A stretch of DNA of 64,000 nt from Paramicrobacterium agarici (GTDB lineage Bacteria > Actinomycetota > Actinomycetes > Actinomycetales > Microbacteriaceae), in NCBI RefSeq assembly GCF_002563955.1, contig NZ_PDJE01000001.1, positions 1,178,001-1,242,000 of the forward strand, given 5' to 3'. Under the pieces are notes generated by a model. That model was not told the DNA's origin. It saw only the letters and a list, made by a program, of their open reading frames with translations, and did not search any database. The translations under genes were made by a program, and so were the position numbers. This document shows positions 54,593 to 61,974 of the stretch, in pieces (within the stretch, counting starts at the first letter, position 1; the number at the start of each line of letters is the position of its first letter).

Positions 54593-55896
54593 GCAGTGGC
54601 TCCTGAGGATGCTGACGTGGCAACGGGTGTGCTGAGCGGAATTCTGGCGCGAACGAGGTACCCGCCGCGCGAGCGAGGCCCGATCTCGATCTCTCCGCCG
54701 ACCGCGGCGATGCGCTCCCGCATTCCAAGGTGACCGAGCCCTCCGGGGCGTGGCTTGACGGGAACGATGCCCGTGTTCGTGACCTCAAGTTCGACGACGG
54801 AATCGAGGTAGCGGAGTCGCACATCGGCTGTCGCATCGGGTCCCGCGTACTTTCGGGCGTTGGTGAGCGCTTCCTGCGCGATGCGGAAGAGCGTGAGCGA
54901 CACCGTTCCTGCAAGCTGACGTTGCTCGCCCAGCACGTCGAAGCTCGTGGGAAGGCCTGCCACCGACGACGCCGCGATGAGCTCGTCAAGCTGCGAGATA
55001 TCGACCGTGCTCGCGCTCGCCGATGCCTCCTCCTCGGCGTCACCCTCGCGGAGCGTTCCCACGAGGTGGTGCAGCTCGTCGATCGCGGTTCGGGCGTTCT
55101 GCTCGATGTTCGCAAGAGAGTCGCGTGTGGCTTGCGGGTTCATGTCCATGACGGTGCGCGCTGCTCCCGCCTGCACGCCCATCACCGAGACGTGGTGAGC
55201 GACGACATCGTGGAGTTCGCGGGCGATGCGCACGCGCTCGAGAGCGACGGCCTGCGCGGCAGAGCGCTCGCGTTCCTGCTCGAGCTCGTGCGTGCGGTAC
55301 TCGAGCTCAGCGCGCTGGCGAGCAGACTTGAACGCGTGCGCGCCGAAGTACGCCGCGCCGCCGAAGTACAGCAGATTCGTGATCAGCTGAATGCCCATGA
55401 ACGCCAGCATGGCCGTCTGCGTGCCGAAACCGCCGAAGTCGTCACGCACCTCGGAGTCGGTGGCCACAACCACCATCGAGATCGCGAGCCAGATCAGCAT
55501 GGCTCCGATGACCGCGCCGAGCACGAATCGCACAACGCGCCGGTCCGTGACCCACGCACCGACGGTGTACATGGAGATGAACAGCACGATCTGGCTGAAG
55601 AGCAGCTCTTGCGCGCCTACCTCGAGGCCAACAATGTACGTCGCGGCGACGACGAGCGCCGTGATCGACGGCCACCGTCGCCGGAACGCGAGCGCGCCAC
55701 ACATGACGACGGCCCACACGATCGTCACCCACATGGGGCTGGGCTCTCCGGTCGTGCCCGACAACTGGTAGAGCACCGTGCTCGGCATCATGCACGCGAA
55801 CAGAACCAGAGCGCCGAGGGCGTCTCGGCGTCGCTGCAGCGGTGTCGCCGGCAGGCGCGCCCACTCGCGTTCGCTCGGGGCAGTTGTCTCGCTCAT
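54589..55896 (-). CDS. Sensor histidine kinase, HisKA_3 type
   Basis: A 435-residue kinase with about six N-terminal helices (first near 26-45, last near 165-185), a coiled coil (LEYRTHELEQERERSAAQ) and HisKA_3 His229 in IARELHDVVAHHVSVMG. The HATPase has EALTNARKYAG and GLGHLGMRERIAAVGG. The layout is that of actinobacterial kinases next to ABC exporters. No exporter directly adjoins it; NatAB lies 3 kb away. Confidence 0.91.
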   Translation of the reverse strand: MSETTAPSEREWARLPATPLQRRRDALGALVLFACMMPSTVLYQLSGTTGEPSPMWVTIVWAVVMCGALAFRRRWPSITALVVAATYIVGLEVGAQELLFSQIVLFISMYTVGAWVTDRRVVRFVLGAVIGAMLIWLAISMVVVATDSEVRDDFGGFGTQTAMLAFMGIQLITNLLYFGGAAYFGAHAFKSARQRAELEYRTHELEQERERSAAQAVALERVRIARELHDVVAHHVSVMGVQAGAARTVMDMNPQATRDSLANIEQNARTAIDELHHLVGTLREGDAEEEASASASTVDISQLDELIAASSVAGLPTSFDVLGEQRQLAGTVSLTLFRIAQEALTNARKYAGPDATADVRLRYLDSVVELEVTNTGIVPVKPRPGGLGHLGMRERIAAVGGEIEIGPRSRGGYLVRARIPLSTPVATSASSGATA

Positions 55897-55960
55897 GCTT
55901 CAACGCTAGCGAGGCCTGGCTCCTCCAGCATCCGCCACGGGACGGATTCGCACGACGCCG

Positions 55961-57376
55961 TCAGTCGCTTCCCGTGATTCCCGCCGTTGACTCGATGACG
56001 TCGCCCATCTTCTTGTTGAGGGCCTCGTAGAACATCGAGAGCGGAAACTCGTCGTCGAGAACAGCATCCGTCATTCCCCGTGGAGGGCCCGTAAGCGTCT
56101 CGTCGTCGAGACCGCGGGCCCAGGCCGATGCAGGGTGCGGCTCGACCACCGAGCGCACGAGGTCATACGCGGCGAGCCAGTGGGACTTCTTCGGTCGGTC
56201 GATCGAGCGCCAGTACAGCTCGTTGATGGCGTCGCCGAGTGCGACGACGACGTCGGGAACCTCAGCCCAGTCGATCGTGAGCTTCGTGTCCGTCCAGTGC
56301 AGCACGTCGCGCTGGTGCAGCCAGGCGAAGAGCAATTGCCCGCCGAGGCCGTCGTAATTGCGGCTGCGGCTGCCCGTGAGAGCGAAGCGGAAGATGCGGT
56401 CGAAGATGACGGCGTACTGCACCAGTTTCGCGTGGCGCAGCACCTCGCTCTCGGCGTGCGTGAGCGGTTCGCCATCGCCATGCGCTCGGGCGGTGAGCTC
56501 GCGCTCGAGCCGCACAGATTCGCGGAAGGCGGTCATGTCGCAGCGCATCTCCTCGAGCGAGTACATGAAGTACGGAGAGCGCTGCTTGATCATGAACGGG
56601 TCGAATGGCAGGTCTCCGCGCATATGCGTGCGGTCGTGAATGAGGTCCCACATGACGAATGTCTCTTCGGCGAGCGTTTGATTCTCGAGGAGCTCGCGGG
56701 CGTCGTCGGGAAGGTCGAGTTTGGTGATGTCGGATGCTGCCGCCACGACGCGCCGGAACCGCGCGGCCTCGCGGTCTTGAAAGATCGCGCCCCACGTGAA
56801 CGCGGGGATCTCTCGCATTGCCACCGTCTCAGGAAAGAGCACAGCGGCGTTGGTGTCGTATCCCGAGGTGAAGTCGATGAAGCGGATCGGCACGAAGAGC
56901 TTGTTCGAGAAATCGGCAGCCTCGAGTTCTGCGATGAAGTCGGGCCACAGCACTTCGACGAGCACGGCTTCGACGTGGCGGTTGCGCGATCCGTTCTGCG
57001 TGTGCATAGGAAACACGACGAGGTGCTTCAGGCCGTCGACGCGGTTCTGCTCGGGGTGAAACGCGACGAGGGCATCGTAGAAGTCCGGTACTCCGAACCC
57101 GTCGTCGACCCAGCGTGTGAAGTCGGCTTGCACGGCGTCGAGGTACGTCTCGTCCCACGGGAAGTACGGGGCAAGGTCACGCACGCCTTCGATGATGTCG
57201 GTCACGTGCCGTCGAGCCGAAGCATGGTCGTCGGCGTTCTCGACCGACCCGTCTTTCGACTGCAGCGGGTGAAGTGCCTCGGCTGCCGTCTTGATCATCA
57301 GCCACGACGGGTGGCTCGCGAGGTTCGAGTCATGTGCCGCGGGTGGTGCGACGGTGTCGACAGCTGATTGTTCCAT
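55961..57376 (-). CDS. DUF6421 family protein
   Basis: A 471-residue soluble protein of the actinobacterial DUF6421 family, with no membrane segment or signal peptide. Conserved-looking blocks are HLVVFPMHTQNGSRNRH, EVLWPDFIAELE, MWDLIHDRTHMRGDLPFDPF and FMYSLEEMRCDMTAF; the His, Asp and Glu in the last two could bind a metal (inference). The function is unknown. The ATG was chosen because GAGGAGG lies 4 nt upstream. It is expressed from its own promoter in the 200-base gap after the amino-acid dehydrogenase terminator. Confidence 0.85.
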   Translation of the reverse strand: MEQSAVDTVAPPAAHDSNLASHPSWLMIKTAAEALHPLQSKDGSVENADDHASARRHVTDIIEGVRDLAPYFPWDETYLDAVQADFTRWVDDGFGVPDFYDALVAFHPEQNRVDGLKHLVVFPMHTQNGSRNRHVEAVLVEVLWPDFIAELEAADFSNKLFVPIRFIDFTSGYDTNAAVLFPETVAMREIPAFTWGAIFQDREAARFRRVVAAASDITKLDLPDDARELLENQTLAEETFVMWDLIHDRTHMRGDLPFDPFMIKQRSPYFMYSLEEMRCDMTAFRESVRLERELTARAHGDGEPLTHAESEVLRHAKLVQYAVIFDRIFRFALTGSRSRNYDGLGGQLLFAWLHQRDVLHWTDTKLTIDWAEVPDVVVALGDAINELYWRSIDRPKKSHWLAAYDLVRSVVEPHPASAWARGLDDETLTGPPRGMTDAVLDDEFPLSMFYEALNKKMGDVIESTAGITGSD

Positions 57377-57520
57377 GGAGCCTCCTCGCTCGATCGATCT
57401 CGTGGATTCGTGTTCGACGATACGCGGGAATCCGCCGTGAAAAGCGGATGATCTGACGAGAATCGTGCGCATCCTGAGCAAAAGCGCAATTGTTCTGCGC
57501 GATGCGACGCGCAGGACGAA

Positions 57521-57558
57521 CAAAACGAGTGCGGCGCCCAGTGAATCAGGCGCCGCAC
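57521..57558 (-). terminator. Terminator of the amino-acid dehydrogenase gene
   Basis: On the minus strand GTGCGGCGCC pairs perfectly with GGCGCCGCAC (10 bp, 10-nt loop), followed by TCGTTTTGTT. It lies 17 bases beyond the dehydrogenase stop. It is the one clear U-tract terminator on this strand. Confidence 0.85.
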
Positions 57559-57574
57559 TCGGTGAGGTGCTGCG

Positions 57575-58681
57575 TTATACGTTGACGGGTACGGCGTCGA
57601 GCCGTGACCGGGCGAGGCGCTCCGCCGCCTCGAGGGTCGTGATGTTCTCGGCCTGAGCCTGGGCGAAGATCGAGCGGAGCGTGTCGCCGATGTGCTCGAC
57701 GCGCTCCTCGATCGCCTGGCGATCCGCGCCCGGCTTCGACGCCATGTCGATGTAGATGACGCCCCCGGCGTTCACGACGAAGTCGGGCGCCCAGAGGATT
57801 CCGCGCGCTGCGAGCTGCTCGGCCCCGTCGTGGCGCTCCAGCTGATTGTTCGCAGCGCCGACAACGGCGCGACAGCGCAGTGCGTCGATGACGTCGGGGG
57901 ACAGCGCTCCGCCCACGCCACACGGAATGAAGAGGTCGGTCTCGAACTGGTGCTCGTCTCCTGGCTCGATCCAGCTCGCGCCGATCTCCTCGGCAAACGC
58001 GCGTCGTGCGGGATTGACGTCTGTGACGATCAAGCGGGCTCCTTCAGAGGCGAGCCTGCGGGCAAGGCGGCCGCCGACCTGCCCGAGACCAGAGATCACG
58101 GCCCTTCGTTCAGCGACCAGCGGGCTGCCGAAGACGGAGTCGAGAGTGGCTGCCACGGCGGAGTACACGCCGGCGGCCGTCGCATCGCTCGGTTCACCGA
58201 CGCCGCCACGATCGGCAGGCAGTCCCTCGACATAGGCGGTTCGCTCTGAGACGGTCGCCATGTCTTCTGCCGAGGTTCCGACGTCTTCAGCGGTGTAATA
58301 CGAACCGCCGAGCGTCTCGACGGCGTCGCCGACATCGAGCATCGCGTCGCGCTTGCGCTCGGCGTCGAGGACCGTTCCCTCGGGAACGAATACGACAGAT
58401 TTGCCACCCCCTCGCGCGAGGCCCGCGGCTGCGTTCTTGAGGGTCATGCCTTCGGCCAGACGCAGCGAGTCGGCGACAGCGTCGCGCCAGCGTCGATATG
58501 TCCAGACCCGCGCTCCGCCGAGTGCGGGTCCGAGCACCGTCGAGTGTACGGCGACGCTGAGCGTCAGGCCGGAGCGAGCTCCTCGCGTGATGAGCACGCG
58601 TTCATGCTCAAGCTCCGGTGTGTCGAGAGCGTCTGATGTCTGCGGGGCAGACCCGCGCGATTGAGAATTGGGTGACAGCAT
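57575..58681 (-). CDS. Glu/Leu/Phe/Val dehydrogenase-family enzyme
   Basis: A 368-residue amino-acid dehydrogenase. MTLKNAAAGLARGGGKSVV holds the substrate and catalytic lysines, TAEDVGTSAEDM follows, and ISGLGQVGGRLARRLASEG is the NAD-binding Rossmann motif. The length and the short N-terminus fit leucine/valine/phenylalanine dehydrogenases rather than glutamate dehydrogenase. It reversibly deaminates branched-chain or aromatic amino acids. The ATG was chosen because GAGGAG lies 7 nt upstream; a frame 30 codons longer was rejected. A small inverted repeat lies about 30 bases upstream. Confidence 0.9.
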   Translation of the reverse strand: MLSPNSQSRGSAPQTSDALDTPELEHERVLITRGARSGLTLSVAVHSTVLGPALGGARVWTYRRWRDAVADSLRLAEGMTLKNAAAGLARGGGKSVVFVPEGTVLDAERKRDAMLDVGDAVETLGGSYYTAEDVGTSAEDMATVSERTAYVEGLPADRGGVGEPSDATAAGVYSAVAATLDSVFGSPLVAERRAVISGLGQVGGRLARRLASEGARLIVTDVNPARRAFAEEIGASWIEPGDEHQFETDLFIPCGVGGALSPDVIDALRCRAVVGAANNQLERHDGAEQLAARGILWAPDFVVNAGGVIYIDMASKPGADRQAIEERVEHIGDTLRSIFAQAQAENITTLEAAERLARSRLDAVPVNV

Positions 58682-58710
58682 TGTCGATCTCCTCGTGGGC
58701 GATTGCTTCA

Positions 58711-58729
58711 AGGCCTCGAGTGGAGGCCT
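58711..58729. repeat. Short inverted repeat upstream of the amino-acid dehydrogenase gene
   Basis: AGGCCTC and GAGGCCT flank a 5-nt loop. It lies 30-48 bases upstream of the dehydrogenase ATG. It could be an operator or a terminator of the upstream hydrolase gene; nothing distinguishes these. Confidence 0.35.
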
Positions 58730-58796
58730 GCACGCGAGCAGGGTTGGCGCCGCGTGCACCTCCAGTCTCACTCACGAGCGAACGAAAGGCCACCCG

Positions 58797-59612
58797 TCAG
58801 AGGTTGTGGCGCACGAGCCAGGGCTCGAGCACCGTCAGGAACGCGCCGGGGCGCTCGACACTCGGCAGATGTGCAGTGTCGTCCATGCGCACCGAGTCGG
58901 CCTCGGGAAGCTGCTCGGCGAGGTACTCGAACTGCATGAGCGCCGGAGTGATGTCGTACTCGCCCACGACAACGAGTGCGGGCACATCGATGTCGACGAC
59001 CCGGTCGAACGCCGGAGGCTCGATCGGACGGGGAGCAGGATTGTCGTCGACCCTCGCGATGTTGAAGCGATTGAGCGTACGCGCCGTCTCGAGAAAATCG
59101 GGATCGACGTCGCCGGGATCGCGGAGCGGCCCGACCGCCCACAGCCGCACCTCAGCATCCATGCTCGCTGGCCAGTCGCGGGCCTCCCACGTGGCGTCGA
59201 TCGTGTCCATGAGCTCGTCTTCGGCGTCGGTGAGCTCGATCTCGGGAAATCCACTCGGGCCAGAGCCGATCGTCACGATCCCCGCGACGCGGTCACTGTG
59301 CTCGACGGCGAGGTCGATCGCGATCTGTCCTCCGCGCGACGAACCGATGATCGTCGCGCGTTCGACGCCGAGCTCGTCAAGCAAGCGCAGGGCATCGTCG
59401 CCGTTCGAGAAATCGACATCGTCAGAGACGGTCTCGCCGAAGCCGCGCGTGTCGAAGCGGATGACATGGTGATGCTCGGCGAGGGCGGGAACGATCGGAT
59501 CCCACATGCGCAGCGTCGCGATGCCGGCATGGATCAGCAGAAGCGCAGGATTGTCCTTCTGTCCCTCGACTTCGTAGTACAGCCGGCCCCCCGGCACATC
59601 CATGTGCGGCAT
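58797..59612 (-). CDS. Alpha/beta hydrolase
   Basis: A 271-residue alpha/beta-hydrolase. The nucleophile elbow is IIGSSRGGQIA (Gly-Ser-Ser-Arg-Gly), the oxyanion region is LLLIHAGIATLRMWD, the acid lies in VVVGEYDITP and the histidine in DDTAHLPSVERP. The glycine after the oxyanion turn differs from the usual His-Gly. The substrate is unknown; relatives include ester and C-C bond hydrolases. TAGGCT lies 7 nt before the ATG, probably leaderless. Confidence 0.88.
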   Translation of the reverse strand: MPHMDVPGGRLYYEVEGQKDNPALLLIHAGIATLRMWDPIVPALAEHHHVIRFDTRGFGETVSDDVDFSNGDDALRLLDELGVERATIIGSSRGGQIAIDLAVEHSDRVAGIVTIGSGPSGFPEIELTDAEDELMDTIDATWEARDWPASMDAEVRLWAVGPLRDPGDVDPDFLETARTLNRFNIARVDDNPAPRPIEPPAFDRVVDIDVPALVVVGEYDITPALMQFEYLAEQLPEADSVRMDDTAHLPSVERPGAFLTVLEPWLVRHNL

Positions 59613-59702
59613 AGTCCCGAGCCTACGTCAGCGAGGCCTGCGCGGGAAGACCGGCCGACCACCGGCATGCGCGCCAGGCGGGATCGTTCGCGGGCGCTCC
59701 AG

Positions 59703-59708
59703 TAGTCT
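59703..59708 (+). promoter_or_regulatory. Leaderless -10 box of the AEC transporter gene
   Basis: TAGTCT, 6 nt, then the GTG at 59715. It favours this GTG over the one 3 bases upstream. Confidence 0.5.
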
Positions 59709-59714
59709 CGAGTG

Positions 59715-60635
59715 GTGACGGGAGTACTGACGGGATTCGCCATCATCGGCGTCGTGATCGCCGTCGGCTTCGTCGCCGGACGCCTGCAGATCGGCGGAGC
59801 GTCTGCGGGCCGCAGCATCCAGCATCTGTCCTTCTTCATCGCGAGCCCCGCCCTGCTCTTCGACGTGCTCGCCCACGCTGACATCGGCGTCGTCTTCTCG
59901 TCGTTCATCTGGGTCGCGCTCATTTCGGCCGTGGCGATGGCGGGACTCTTTGTCGTGATCACGGTCTTCGCGTGGCGGCTGTCTGTCGGCGAGACCACGA
60001 TCGGCGCGCTCGCCTCCGGCTACGTCAACGCGAACAACATCGGGCTGCCCGTCGCGGTCTACGTGCTCGGCGATGCCCAGTACGTCGCGCCTCTGCTGCT
60101 GCTTCAGCTCATCGTCTTCGCGCCGCTGAGCCTCGCGATCCTCGATCTCGCGCGCACGGGACGCGTCTCTGTGTGCGCGATCGTGACGCAGCCGTTCCGC
60201 AACCCCATGATCATCGCCTCACTCGTCGGCGTGCTCGTGGCCGCGACGGGTGTGCAGCTTCCGGATGCTGTCTATGCGCCGTTCGAGCTCATCGGCGGCG
60301 CCGCGGTGCCGATGATGCTTCTCGCGTTCGGCATGTCGCTCAGCGGTCAGCGGCCCCTGCGGGCCGGCACCGGCCGGGCTCGCGTGTTCGTCGCGTCAGC
60401 GCTGAAGTCTGTCGGGATGCCGCTTGTCGCGTTCGTCGTCGCGCACGTCGCTTTCGGGCTCACCGGCCACGAGCTGTTCGCCGCAACAGCGCTCGCCGCT
60501 CTGCCGACAGCGCAGAACATCTTCACGTACGCGACGCGCTACGAGACAGGCGAGGTCATGGCACGCGACGCGATCCTCGTCTCGACGGTCGCCGCGATAC
60601 CGGTGCTGATCGTGATCTCGGCGCTGCTGGCATAG
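59715..60635 (+). CDS. AEC (auxin efflux carrier) family transporter
   Basis: A 306-residue permease with ten helices. VNANNIGLPVAVYVLGD is the conserved helix-4 region of the family, and LPTAQNIFTYATRYETG is the matching element near the end. Bacterial members export or take up organic acids or amino acids; the substrate is unknown. The gene is divergent from the hydrolase gene and abuts the convergent small membrane-protein gene. Confidence 0.88.
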   Translation: MTGVLTGFAIIGVVIAVGFVAGRLQIGGASAGRSIQHLSFFIASPALLFDVLAHADIGVVFSSFIWVALISAVAMAGLFVVITVFAWRLSVGETTIGALASGYVNANNIGLPVAVYVLGDAQYVAPLLLLQLIVFAPLSLAILDLARTGRVSVCAIVTQPFRNPMIIASLVGVLVAATGVQLPDAVYAPFELIGGAAVPMMLLAFGMSLSGQRPLRAGTGRARVFVASALKSVGMPLVAFVVAHVAFGLTGHELFAATALAALPTAQNIFTYATRYETGEVMARDAILVSTVAAIPVLIVISALLA

Positions 60636-60998
60636 CTACCAGGTGAAACCGGGTATCGCACCGATCATCATCGAGATTCCTCCCGCCCAGACCGCGAGGG
60701 CGACGACGATCGTAGCGATCGCGATGACAAGCGCTCGCCTGGCGCGCACCATGAACACGATCGCCCAGATCGTGCCGGCGATCAGCAGCGCGAACGGGAG
60801 GATCATGGCAATGAGCCATCCGCCCACGAACAGCCCTGCGCTGCACTCGCTCGAGCACGCGCTCACCATCATGATTCCGAAGAGCGCGACGAGAAACGTG
60901 ATGACGAGCACAACGGCGCCGAGGGCCAGCACAGTGACCGAGATGCCGATGTCCCAGCCGCGCGCCGAGCCGGTCAGGCGCTTGCGGTCGTCGTCCAT
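60636..60998 (-). CDS. Small three-helix membrane protein downstream of xthA
   Basis: A 120-residue protein with three hydrophobic helices and a cysteine-containing outer loop (MVSACSSECSAGL). It resembles the 123-residue protein encoded before the acetyl-CoA synthetase gene in size, helix spacing and loop cysteines. The function is unknown. The ATG was chosen because GAGGTG lies 6 nt upstream. It begins 12 bases after the xthA stop, so it is co-transcribed with xthA. Confidence 0.72.
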   Translation of the reverse strand: MDDDRKRLTGSARGWDIGISVTVLALGAVVLVITFLVALFGIMMVSACSSECSAGLFVGGWLIAMILPFALLIAGTIWAIVFMVRARRALVIAIATIVVALAVWAGGISMMIGAIPGFTW

Positions 60999-61010
60999 GG
61001 TGCGCACCTC

Positions 61011-61865
61011 TCAACCGAAGATCATCGGCATATCGTCGTCGACCTCGGACTCGATGTCGACGACGACGGGAACATGATCGCTCGGAGAATCGCCCTTGCG
61101 CTCGTTGCGGTGGATGGCAGCATCCGTCACCCTGTCGGCGAAAGCATGCGAGCCGAGAATGAAGTCGATGCGCATACCCTCGTTGCGGGGAAAGCGCAGC
61201 CGCTTGTAGTCCCAGAACGTGAAGCCCTCCGGGACGAGAGGGCGCACAACGTCGCTGAGCCCCACCGCCTCCAAGGCACGGAAGGCGCTCCGCTCGGGCT
61301 CGGAGATGTGGGTCGAGACTCCGGGAACGAAGCCCGGGTCTCCCATGTCGTCATCGAACGGCGCGATGTTGAAATCGCCCATGAGCGCGAGGGGCAGATC
61401 CGGCTCGGCCTCGAGCGCCGCCTGCACGTGAGCGCGCAGCGTGTCGAGCCACGCGAGCTTGTAGACGTAGTGGGGATCGTCGAGGGAGCGGCCGTTGGGA
61501 ACGTAGAGGCTGTAGAGGCGAACCCCATCGATCGTCACACCCAGCGCGCGCGCCTCGATCGGCACTCCGGCGCCGTCGAGCTCGTGCTCCACCTTCGGCG
61601 GCTTGCCGAAGCCGGGAATGCCGACGAAGCCGCGCTCGACATCGGTCATCGGCAGCCGGCTCGCGAACGCGACGCCGTTCCACTGGTTGAGTCCGTGAAT
61701 CTGCAGATCGTAGCCGGCCGCTTCGAACTGCTCTGCGGGAAACTGGTCGGGCCGGCACTTGATCTCTTGCATGCCGAGCACGTCAATGTCTTCTCGCACG
61801 AGCCAGTCGACGACGCGTCCGACTCGGGTGCGAATGGAGTTGACGTTCCACGTGGCGATGCGCAT
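61011..61865 (-). CDS. xthA: Exodeoxyribonuclease III
   Basis: A 284-residue enzyme of the endonuclease/exonuclease/phosphatase fold. It has IATWNVNSIRTR, the metal-binding Glu in VLGMQEIKCRPDQFP, LALMGDFNIAPFDDD, and the catalytic Asp-His pair in PSDHVPVVVDIE. It cleaves at abasic sites in base-excision repair and trims 3' ends. The length and motifs are normal. TAGCGT lies exactly 6 nt before the ATG, so the mRNA is probably leaderless. The small membrane-protein gene follows it in the same transcript. Confidence 0.95.
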   Translation of the reverse strand: MRIATWNVNSIRTRVGRVVDWLVREDIDVLGMQEIKCRPDQFPAEQFEAAGYDLQIHGLNQWNGVAFASRLPMTDVERGFVGIPGFGKPPKVEHELDGAGVPIEARALGVTIDGVRLYSLYVPNGRSLDDPHYVYKLAWLDTLRAHVQAALEAEPDLPLALMGDFNIAPFDDDMGDPGFVPGVSTHISEPERSAFRALEAVGLSDVVRPLVPEGFTFWDYKRLRFPRNEGMRIDFILGSHAFADRVTDAAIHRNERKGDSPSDHVPVVVDIESEVDDDMPMIFG

Positions 61866-61871
61866 GAGACA

Positions 61872-61877
61872 ACGCTA
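61872..61877 (-). promoter_or_regulatory. Leaderless -10 box of xthA
   Basis: TAGCGT on the minus strand, 6 nt (TGTCTC), then the ATG. There is no ribosome-binding site. Confidence 0.55.
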
Positions 61878-61974
61878 TCGAAACGGATTCAAACTTTTGG
61901 GCGACGTGCACGTTCCCGCGCCAGACGTACCGTGAGATGTACTCCACGTCCGTGACCGCAGAAGGATGCTCCCC

